Source: Alviniconcha marisindica (Eukaryota > Mollusca > Gastropoda > Provannidae). Taken from it: a stretch of DNA of 64,000 nucleotides. The position numbers were made by a program, and so were the translations under genes. Each line of letters begins with the position of its first letter. Position 1 is the first letter of the stretch. Positions 24,601 to 36,600 of the stretch are shown here, one piece after another. The stretch is taken from the NCBI GenBank assembly GCA_018857735.1, contig JABMCL010003743.1:2501-66500 (forward strand), given 5' to 3'. The notes beneath the pieces were generated by a model that saw only the letters and a program-made list of their open reading frames with translations, did not search any database and was not told the origin of the DNA.

Positions 24601-27600
24601 ATTGCTCGTTGTTTTCCTAAAGCAGGGTTTGTGTAGTCCTTAGAACTAGTGTTGGAAGTCCCTTGAAATATTCAAAGCCTTCAGAGTCAGACTCCTTGGA
24701 AATCGGTGAAACTAGGCACAGAACCTGAAACACAGCAAACAATGTCCTTGAAAAGAAAAGAAGAATGCCTTTGAAAGTCTGTTGATTTTGTCTCCCAAAA
24801 CTTATATGACTCCTGCGAGGAAGGACGATGAGCAGAATTGTTCATGGGAACATTCCTGTTTGGGATGGTGAGGTGATCAAAATGCACAAGCATGCGGCCG
24901 TGTGCTTGCAGGGCTGCTGTTCTCCTACGGCATCACGTCGTCCGGCAAGACGTACACCATGACGGGAACCCCTGATGACCAGGGCATCTTGCCGCGCTGC
25001 CTCGACGTCCTCTTCAACAGCATCCAAAATCTGCAGGCCAAAAAATACGTGAGTCGGCTCTTCTTTTGCTCCGCTTGTTCCATCCCGGTTTCTGTTTGCA
25101 GTTTGTGTGTGAGTCTGTGAAGGCCTTAGGGCTCTGCTGTGAGAGTTAAAAACCTGTGATACACCGGTGTCATGTCCAGAGGCATCGCAGCCCTCATCAG
25201 CCTCCATGCGCTCACACCAGTGAATTAATACGGTTGAATGCTATCCAGCACAAACCGTTATAGGCTGGGTTAGGGGTGGATTTAGCTTAAATTTCCCAGT
25301 TACTTTGGGTTCATTTTTTTTTCATTTGTAGAGGGAGGTAGTACAGCTGTTTTTCAGGCATGGCATTTGGGGAGTCTTAAGCCCGTTCTTAACTGGGCGA
25401 ATGTTTGTTCGCCAAACATACTTTGGACAGTTCGACGAACTATGATTCGTTTCTTAATTGAACTTTTAGTTCGCCAAAGATGGTTCGGACAGTCCAAACT
25501 TTACTTCGTTCTCAACTGTCTTGTAATGAGATGCAAGCTTCCGAACTTGCGGCAGACGCGCAGCAGACAGCATGATAAAAAATGTAGGCTCAAGTCAAGT
25601 CAAGTCAAGTCAATATACTTTAATCATCCCTCACAGGGTAATTCAACTAACTACTATCTCATTCTGGGTCTCCGAGACAAGGCTGCGCCTCCCACAAGTC
25701 ACCAAATAAACAAATTCCCTCCGAAGCGAGTGAAGAACCTAGTGACACCGTCATCCATTTTGATTTTGATTTTTTCTTCATCCACAGGAGAGCTCTGCTC
25801 TCAGCCAATCAGAGGCAATGATCGTCGAATAGGGCGAATGTTCCCAAGAACATGTTGAGCGAAGCATTTTGGACCCCGAATATAGCTTCGACGAATACTT
25901 CCAACTAGGTTCGCGAAGAAAAGTTGGCCCAATTAAGAACCAGCTAGCTTCGCCGAATACTTCCAGCTAGGTTCACGAAGAAACATTCGCCCAATTAAGA
26001 ACGGGCTTTACGCCACGCACAGTTCACCCAGCAAGGGTCTTGTTCACCAGACCACGAAGGTGAGGGAAGTAAGTGGACAAAAGCATGGTAGGCTGAGAAA
26101 GTGACGAGAAGGAGGTGGGGGAGGGAGGGGGGTGACGGAGACAGCATGGTGGTTTGTCTCACAGTGGTGAAAAAGTGGCATACTGTCAGATCTGGAAAAA
26201 ATACTGTGACCTGCTGAAAATGACCCTGGTTCTAGATAGTTACAGGGGGTTGGCCCATTCATGTTAATAATAATACATGTTTACATTTCATGCTGTAAGT
26301 TTTTGGTTTCGTTTCGTTGCCGTCGTGAGGTTGCATTTTTGGATAGCTGCTGCTTTGTGCTTAAGTGTGATGAAAACTTGACCCTGTGTGTGTGTTTTGA
26401 CAGGTGTTTCGGCCAAACCGCATAAACATGTATGAGGTCTGTTCCGTTCTGTGGGCCGCATGTTTGTTCCTTCGTTTTGTTCGTTCATGCCCGTTCCTCT
26501 TGGTGACTGGCGTTTGTTTGAAATACTGCTGCACAGTTCACAGCTGAAAGCATGGCGTTCACTGTAATAATAACAATAATAAATGCATTTCTAATGCGCT
26601 GATTCCCTGAGTAATACATGTGCGAGACTCAGTGTTAGTGTTGCATTTGGTCTGGAGACAGTTGCCAGAGTGAACTATGACCCACCCACTGAATCCCTAA
26701 AACCACGGGGAAACCGTGATTTTGAACCTGTCCAGACAAAAACTTTTTTCATCTTTGCTAACGATGCTGGGGATAGGTAATTGATTTTCAATGCCCTTCG
26801 AGCAGCTGATGTTCTGCCTGTTGACGTCACTTTAGTCAACTGACATCGCTCTGTCATCCTTTGCCTATGTTTGGGTCAGTCAGAGACAGTATGATGTCCA
26901 GAGGGCTTGGTGATGATGATGATGTGGGGGTTAAAGTCCTCAGATGTCGTGCTGACGTATTTATTAGGGACAAAACAAGAGGGTGTAGAGGGTCATGTTA
27001 TGCCTGGGATGTCCGTAGAGCTCCGTTAATTTGCTCGGCGTTTTGCCCACTGAAACAAAAAAAAAGACGAAAAGTCCCGTTGTTGATCCTGTGTTATTAT
27101 GATGAAACAAAATTTTGCTCTCTGGCATGACTTCCCTCATGTTACAGTGTATCGTGTGGCAAGGTTTCTGTGAGGAAGGTGGGACAGAAGCTCAGAATGT
27201 TTCCAAGAATTCAAACCTCTTTGATTTCCCAGAGAGTGCTCTCCCCAGGACTCCCAGAGAGGTGCTGCCCCCTGGACTCTGTAATTTTCGTCATGGGTCT
27301 TGGCATCGTCAGAGCTTTCATCCTTGACTGTGCTTTGAAAGTTTTCATCACACTTGTAAATTGTTGCAGTGTGCGTCATTGGTTGCGTTTGCTTTGTGAA
27401 TATTGCTTTTGAGTTGGATTTGCTTTCATGTTCATTGACTTGTTTGATTGGTATTTTACGTGCGTACAGTCTGTAGAAAAAGCAAAGGGTTAGGGCTGTT
27501 TTTTTGTTATGTGTGCGTGTGTGTTTGAAGTGACATGATAAAATATAGGTCTCGGAAATGATCAGTACCTTTTTTTGCTTTTTACTTGTTCAGCTGCGAC

Positions 27601-30600
27601 AAATATTTTAATGTCCGAGGTTTCTCAAACACCATTGAATTTTAAAGTGCACTAGTTGTTGTTGTTTTTACTCTGAATGACCTAAATGATGATAGCCTGT
27701 AATCAATTCTACATCTTCGCGCAAAATGGGGTGACCTTTGCTTAATTTCAAGGTCAGAATGGCACTACCACTCCGTGAAACTGAATGCAGATTTCAGTGC
27801 TGAGGGTGGTGTGAGCAGCATAACTATGCATCACCGATCTTCATGCACCTGATACATTATAGATAAAGCATGACGCTTGATCTACGTATAATCTTTACAC
27901 ATGTTTTATTTATGATTATATGGCCACTGGACTGAAATTGCTGGGGTGTGATTTGGCGATCATGTACGTGTCCGTCTGTTCTCCAGGTTTTTGGCCAGAT
28001 AACTGCACATTTCCGCATCTGTCCCGTTTGCGACCAGTTCACTGAATCTTGATCATTGGGGTGTGAGATGTTGATCACAGGTGTGTGTCTGCCTGTTCCC
28101 CAGGTGTTCCGGCCAGATCGCATGAACGCGTTCGAGGTGCAGACGGAGGTGGACGCCATGATGGAGCGACAGAGACGAGACATCATGCCAGGCCTGACCA
28201 CACCCAAAACACCTGGAGAGAAACGGTGAGAGGGGAGCGCAGACCTCTGTCCTTGTGTGATTTGGGGGTATTTTGTACCTGTACTGGAGAGAAACGGTGA
28301 GAGGGGAGCGCAGACCTGTGTCCTTGTGTGATTTGGGGGTATTTTGTACCTGTACTGGAGAGAAACGGTGAGAGGGGAGCGCAGACCTGTGTCCTTGTGT
28401 GATTTGGGGGTATTTTGTACCTGTACTGGAGAGAAACGGTGAGAGGGGAGTGCAGACCTGTGTGATTTGGGGGTATTTTGTACCTGTACTGGAGAGAAAC
28501 GGGGAGGGGAGCGCAGACCTGTTTACTTGTGTGATTTGGGGGTATTTTGTACCTGTACTGGAGAGAAACGGTGAGAGGGGAGTGCAGACCTGTTTACTTG
28601 TGTGATTTGGGGGTATTTTGTACCTGTACTGGAGAGAAATGGGGAGTGGAGCGCAGACCTGTTTACTTGTGTGATTTGGGGGTATTTTGTACCTGCAAAT
28701 TGATTGAGCGTAGGTGAAAATATGAAAATTTCAAAACAAATATGACCATAAATATTTCTAGACTTGTTTTGTGTTCCATTTATTTTCCAGTCCAGAATAT
28801 GCCCAGTTCTTGGTTTTTGGTGGCACATGTAACTTAGTGCCAAAAGGTGTGCAAGAAAAGAGGACAGAGGTACTAGAAAATAAAGTTGACAGGATGTGAG
28901 TGGGTAATGCATTTTTTGGTTGAACACGTGTGAAGTCATCCACCAGTGAAGGGAGAAGGCAGTGTTGCTCTTTGTTCCTGAGAAATTTGACTTTCAGTGT
29001 GATTTGTGACAAGATGTTGAACATTACACATTACAACAAGCCCACAGTGCTGCTAATCATGCAGTTAACTGCGAAAACCCAACTGATCTTACAAGATGTG
29101 ATCCACATGAGTATTACCAAGTGAACCGTTGTTGTTCTGTGTCACACAGAACAGCATGCTACGCATAGTTTGTTGCAATAGATAACGTTCAACATACAGC
29201 CAATCTTGAACATTTTTAAATGAATAAAAAGCAACACATTTTGAAACATAAACAGTTATTCTTTAATAACAATATGTGACAAGGAAGATTTGATGATTTT
29301 TTCTCTCAAATTTAAGCTTTCTTGACATAAACAGCAAATGATGTAAGAAATATGTCGTACATTACTATTTCAACAAGATGTACAATGCTGTTTGTTTCTT
29401 GATGAAAATGATAAAGCAGTAACTTTTTATTACTGTAAAGTATAAAGACAAATAACTATTTCCATGTGAACAGTTTTTGCTGCATTAATTTTGTTGTAGT
29501 GGATAACATAATGTTAATGAGACAACATGGTACTTTGTTTTTCATAACAAAATAAGTAATACTTATTATTTAACAAACAAGTAAGTGTTTTGTAAAGAAA
29601 ATGGAGCAAGTAAGAGTGAGTACAACTTTTGCTGCTTTTGGGTGTCACAGGAAAACACACACACAGCCTGTCATCCATGCGTTTCTTGGTCATGTTGACT
29701 CGGATGCCTAGGACAAAAATAGTTGAACAGTTAACTAAAAGTGAAAGAATTAATAATAATAAAAAAAAAAAAATTGTAATAGATATTACCCCCCAAAAAT
29801 CACAGCCAAAGAATAATGGTATTAAGATTGGCACCTTACATTTTTTTGAACTCTGGAAGGCAGACAGGCATGGTCACTATAATTATGTTGAACGTTATTA
29901 TTTCCGCAGCTCGTGTTGTAATCGTAATGTTCAACACCTAACTTGATGACTTTAACCTGTGTAAATTCGAATTGTCTACCATATATGATGATTTGTTTGA
30001 AGACGTAGTTTGTAAACAAAACGAACTGCGTTGAGTGCAAGCAAAAAATGTAAAGAGTACGATCAGAATATACTGTTTATAACCAATCTGCTGTCGCACA
30101 TTACGATTTCAACACGCACCCATGTTGTAAGAAACTCGGTGAAAACAAATTTACGAAAGCAACTGAACAAACTTTAGATCGTCAGCAACAAAAACTCACT
30201 GTGTATGCTAACATTCCGATACTTTTAAAAGATTCGGCAGATTTGACTAAATCTCCAATGAACGTTTAAATAAAGTTGAACGTTATGGTCTTCAAAATAT
30301 TACCACATACCTTTCACATATCAGAAAGTCTCTTCCATGCGGCCATGTGCTAAAAGCAAATGACCCGGATGTGTAACATGGCTAACCGGAAGTAGTGCAA
30401 AAGCATGAAAACATTATTTATTGCAACAATTTTATAAAGAATGGCATTTTTTTTTTTTTAAACTACCCAGATATTTGGCAGTAAAATAAAACATTGGCGC
30501 CTGATGTAGTGACATACCACAGTGATTGGAGTAAAGTTTCGACGAAAGAGAAGGTCCGTTCTTCACTAGATTGTCTGCGGATGCTGGTCATGAAACATTT

Positions 30601-33600
30601 CAACACACATAACGTTCGACCGAGGGATATTTCGGAGCCTCTAACTCCAAAAACAAAACTTAGTGATAATCGATTTTATATGCACTGTGTAAATTGATAT
30701 CTCGTCTGTGCAAATCGGTGACTGAGGTAATGTTTTGATTTGTCATGTACATGAATGAAAGCATCGAAAGCACTCACCGTGAGTGTGTCCGTTTTCAGGG
30801 GTCGAATTTCGTGGCACTTTGCATTTAAAAAAAAAAAATCTCCACCTGCTCCAGATTTGGAGCTCATATTGTTTCCACTGTAATACTGACCAATTATGAA
30901 CGCACACATAAAGCAACAACGAGACAAAGTGTTTGAAATGGATTTTATTGACAGTCAAAAATCAGACCCCCCATTTGCGCACCTTTTGGCACTAAGTCAT
31001 GTGTAAGTCTCGTGACCTCTCACTGCTCTAGCGTTGGTTTTTGCATTGCACTTTATGTAGCCTCAGCACTGAATTCTCGGGCAATTCAAAGCAAGGCTTG
31101 TATTTCCGTGTCAAAGTACAAGCGTTTTTTTCGTTTTTTTTGTGTGGAAGCCATGTTGAAATTATTCTCGGATTATTTTCACTGAGAACAAAATGAAAAT
31201 ACTGTCACCTTTCTAAAATAATATATATAAAAAATTAAATTTTTAAGTGTACTCTTATCTGTATTTTTGAGTGTAAATATGTCTGAGTGTTTCATTTTTC
31301 TGACAGACAGAATCAGACCTAACCATGCCCAAAATGACTGGAGAGAAGCCGAGAGAAAGTGTCTCGTTTTTTAGACTGACAGAAACAGATGTAATCATGA
31401 TTCAAAACAACCCCAAAGAAACAGCGTCCTGTCTTCCTGACCAACAGAAGCGGACATGGTCATGAGCAGTGCTCATGCGTACATATCTTAAGACTCAGTA
31501 GTATACCCCATTAGAAAGGAACAATGCATACTGTTTGTTCTGCTGGTCAGGGTTGACGCTAGCGAAAAGGGCCGCGTGCGAGAGACGACGCGCATTGAGG
31601 ATGTTGAAGAGGACAACAACTACGCAGTGTTTGTGTCCTACATCGAGATCTACAACAACTACATCTACGACCTCCTTGAGGAGTTGCCCTATGACCCCAT
31701 CACTGGTTACAAGTGAGTGACCTTTCCTTGCACTGCCATCCGGCTTCGTGGAGCTTTACATTTTTGCCACATCTTGAATCTTGCTTTGTTGTTAAATACC
31801 TCGCTAAGCTTGTACATTGAAAGCATGAAGGAGAAGGGCTTCGTTCAGTCTTTCAAGACTTCTCTGAAGACCCATTTTTTTCACCTAGGCTGTGTATTTG
31901 CTGCGATGAAGGTGCCCATGCGATTGTGTTGCGTGTGTGTGCTGGTGTGTGTGTGTGTGTGGAGTGGTGAACAGTTCCATAAATACTTCTTTTTTCAGCT
32001 CTGTATCTGTCACCTAGCTGCTAAAAGTACTGTGCACAAGTGTACTCTATTGGGTGGGCTGGTGGGGTTGTGTACTTTATTGGTATGAACGTGTTAGGTA
32101 GTTTCAGGTTGTGAGAGCCTACATGTATGCACTGTGTGCACCTGGCACTGTGAACTTGGGGTGCCACATATCAGTTTTCATTCATTTGTACATTGTCGTC
32201 GTGCTTGACTGAATTGCTGCACTGTTGTTGCATCTCACTGCTCTGAAACAGAACGAGGCCCAGAGCGCTAGTGCGGAATCAGCGCACGAGGGAGTTAATT
32301 AGCGCTTGAAAGACGTCACACAAGCATAACAACAAAGACCTGAATTGCCTGCGGTAACTCTCACCTGGCATGCATGCAGATGCAAGGTGCACCGACTCCA
32401 CCAGAGGTACATCCTCAGATACCTCGGGTCTTTGTTGTTGTGCTTGTGTAACGTCTTCTGGGCGCATCTCACTGTGTTGAGTGTGTGAGTAGTGACAGCT
32501 CACAAGCTTCCGTCTTCATTTGAATGAAGAGTGACACAGGCTTCCTTTTGAAGGAGTGACACAGCTTCAGTCTTCCTTTGAATGAGGAGTGACACAGCTC
32601 ACATGCTTCAGTCTTCATTTGAATGAAGAGTGACACAGTCTTCCTTTTGAAGGAGTGACACAGCTTCAGTCTTCCTTTGAATGAGGAGTGACACAGCTCA
32701 CATGCTTCAGTCTTCATTTGAATGAAGAGTGACACAGTCTTCCTTTTGAAGGAGTGACACAGCTCACATGCTTCAGTCTTCATTTGAATGAAGAGTGACA
32801 CAGTCTTCCTTTTGAAGGAGTGACACAGCTCACGTGCTTCAGTCTTCATTTGAATGGTGGTCCTCTTTCAGGCTTCCACAGTCCAAAATCCTGCGCACGG
32901 ACAGCCAGGACAACATGTACGTGCACAACTGTGTGGAGGTGGAGGTCAAGACCACAGAGGAGGCCTTTGAGGTGCTCTACAAGGGTGAGTGTTAGTGCTA
33001 GTGGCATGAGGTACTCTACAAAGGTTAGTGTTACGGTGTTAGTGATGTGAGGTGCTCTAGAAAGGTGAGTGTTACTGTTACAGTGTTAGTGACGTGAGTT
33101 GCTCTACAAGGGTGAGTGTTACTGTTACAGTGTTAGTGATGTGAGGTGCTCTACAAGGGTGAGTGTTAGTGCTAGTGGCATGAGGTACTCTACAAAGGTG
33201 AGTGTTACTGTTACAGTGTTAGTGATGTGAGGTGCTCTACAGGGGTGAGGGTTACTGTTACAGTGTTAGTGACGTGAGGTGCTATACAAGGGTGAGTGTT
33301 ACTGTTAGAATGTTAGTAACATGAGGTGCTCTACAAGGGTGAGTGTTACTGTTAGAATGTTAGTGACATGAGGTGCTCTACAAGGGTGAGTGTTACTGTT
33401 ACAGTGTTAGTGACGTGAGGTGCTCTACAATGGTGAGTGTTAGTGATGTGGGGTGCTCTGAAAGTCAGTCGGCAGTTGTGACATGAGATGCTGTACAGGC
33501 GTGATTATCGGTAACACAGTGTTTTTGACACAAAGGTCAGTCTTTGTGACGCAAAGTCAGTTGACAATCGGTTGGCAGTTGTGACATGAGGTGCTAATAC

Positions 33601-36600
33601 AAAGGTCAGTTTCTTTGTAAGGACTCAGTCTGTGAAATTGATGAGTGTGACAACTGACATGAGATGCACTGCGCAGAAGTGAATGTTTGTGGTGGGAGGT
33701 GCTCTGCCAATGTCAGTGGGTATGACCACAGAATACAGTATTGAATTTGACAGCGATACAAGTACATGTTCTTGTACTACATGCAGGTTTGCAGGCTGGC
33801 TAGCCTCCGCCCAGCACACAAAACGGGCAGAGATAGGAGTGTGGTGCAGCGCCGAGTCTGTCTGACCACTGACAGAAAGGGTTCAGTCACTCAGCATACT
33901 GCTTCCTTGAAACCAGTGGAACAGCATATCAACACAATGGATTTTTTGGTGTGTGTGTGTTTTTACAGGCCAGAAGAGGCGGAAGGTGGCGCACACCTCG
34001 CTGAACGCAGAGTCCAGCCGCAGCCACAGCGTGTTCAACGTGCGTCTGGTGCAGGCACCGTTGGATCCACGTGGAGAGGAAGTCCTTCAGGTGGGTCACA
34101 CAGGGTGTTCGCCTTATGACCTTACGTCAGGTGCAGGAGTTGCTGGGTCATTTGGTGTTTCACCTTATGTCAGTGCAGGTATTGCTGGGCCATGTGGAGT
34201 TTCACCTTATGTCTGGTGCAGGTGTTGCTGGGCCATGTGGAGTTTCACCTTATGTCTGGTGCAGGTGTTGCTGGGTCACGTGGTGTTTCACCTTAAATCT
34301 GGTGCAGGTGTTGCTGGGTCATGTGTTTCACCTTACATCTGGTGCAGGTGTTGCCGAATCATGTGGTGTTTCACCTTACATCTGGTGCAGGTGTTGCTGA
34401 ATCATGTTTCACCTTACATCTGGTGCAGGTGTTGCCTGGTCTTGTGTTTCACCTTACATCTAGTGCAGGTGTTGCCTGGTCATGTGGAGTTTCACCTTAC
34501 GTCTGGTGCAGGTGTTGCCTGGTCACGTGGTGTTTCACCTTAAATATGGTGCAGGTGTTGCTGGGTCACATGGTGTTTCACCTTATGTCTGGTGCATGTG
34601 TTGTGTGGTGTTTCACCTTAAATATGGTGTAGGTGTTGCTGGGTCATGTGGTGTTTCACCTTACATCTGGTGCAGGTGTTGCCGAATCATGTGGTGTTTC
34701 ACCTTACATCTCGTGCAGGTGTTGCTGAATCATGTGTTTCACCTTACACCTGGTGCAGGTGTTGCCGAATCATGTGGTGTTTCACCTTACATCTGGTGCA
34801 GGTGTTGCTTAGTCATGTGGAGTTTCACCTTATGTCTGGTGCAGGAGTTGCTGGGTCACATGGTGTTTCACCTTACATCTGGTGCAGGTGTTGCTGGGTC
34901 ACATGGGGTTTCACCTTATGTCTGGTGCAAGTGTTGCTGGGTCACATGGTGTTTCACCTTATGTCTGGTGCAAGTGTTGCCTGGTCATGTGGTGTTTCAC
35001 CTTACATCTGGTGCAGATGTTGCCTGGTCATGTGGTGTTTCACCTTATGTCTGGCGCAGGTGTTGCTGGGTCGTGTGGTGTTTCACCTTATGTCTGGCGC
35101 GGGTGTTGCTGGGTCGCGTGGTGTTTCACCTTACATCTGGGGCAGGTGTTGCTGGGTCACACAGTGTGTTCACCTTATGCCTGGTGCTGGTGTTCACCTT
35201 ACATCAGGTGCAGGTGTTGCTAAGTTGCGATGTCTACCGTACATTTATCTGGTTGAGGCATTGCTAGGTTGCAGTGTTCACTCTACATTTATCTGGTTCA
35301 GGCATCCATCTTTCTTCTTCCATACAGTGTCCGACTTCAACACTCTGAAGACTGATGCTGTTAGCACATGTTGGTTATTTCGGTGTTTCCATAATCCACC
35401 GAACTCGGACATGGCTTGGGGATCTTTACCGTGCGTATGTGATCTCTTTGCATGCACATACACGGGGGGGGGGCTCAGTTTATAGTCTCATCCAAAGGAT
35501 TTCTATGTCGCAGTGTTCGCCGTACATTTATCTGATTCAGATGTTGCAAAGTTGTGGCGCTGTGATGCAGACATTGCCAGGTGACAGTACATTGACCTTG
35601 TGTCCGACACACTTTTTGGGGAGATCGGCTCTGTTTTGAGCCTCTTGTGTCCATGTCTTTTGTCTTCGTGCCCGGCGATACTAGCCTCCTAGAATAACAA
35701 TAATAGATTATTTATGGAGCCCTATTTCGTAGGAGCCCGGAGTGCTTACAAAGACATACGGATATGCTCATTTTATCACACAGGTGCGAGTGCACACATG
35801 CACACACACACTCTCTCTCTCTCTCTCACACATGCATACAAACCACATACTACAAATACATGCATTACTGGTGATGGGTCAGTCCAATTAGAAAAAAAGA
35901 CAGAAGAGAAGAGATGGAATAAGACGGATGTTTGCGTACCTTCCTCTCAGGACGTGGACAAGATCTGCATCAGTCAGCTCTCGCTGGTGGACCTGGCGGG
36001 AAGTGAGCGCACCAACCGCACACGCAACGCCGGCGATCGCCTGAAGGAGGCGGGCAACATCAACCAGTCGCTGATGACGCTGCGTACCTGTCTGGAGCTC
36101 TTGCGAGACAACCAGAAGAACGGGACCAACAAGGTAAGAGGTCTGCTTTGTGTGAGGTAACGAGATGAATGAGACAGGCAAGGTAAGGGGCCAGTGGGAC
36201 TTGTGAGACGACCAGAAGAACGGGACCAACAAGGTAAGAGGTCTGCTTTGTGTGAGGTAACGAGATGAATGAGACAGGTGAGGTAGGGACGACCAGAAGA
36301 AGGGGACTGACAAGGTAAGAGGTCTGCTTTGTGTGAGAGAATGAGATGAATGAGACAGGTGAGGTAGGGACGACCAGAAGAAGGGGACTGACAAGGTAAG
36401 AGGTCTGCTTTGTGTGAGAGAATGAGATGAATGAAACAGGTAGAGGCCAGTGGGACTTGTGAGACGACCAGAAGAAGGGGACCAACACGGTATAGATGTC
36501 TGCTTTGTGTGAGAGAATGAGACAGGTGAGGCAGGGGCCGGTGGGACTTGTGAGACAACCAGAAGAATGGGACCAACAAGGTGGAGACGTCTGCTTTGTA

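Noticed and set aside
34482..35485. Cys/Val/Trp-rich plus-strand frames of about 260-280 codons in intron 10
   Set aside because: Pure translation of the 43-bp minisatellite.
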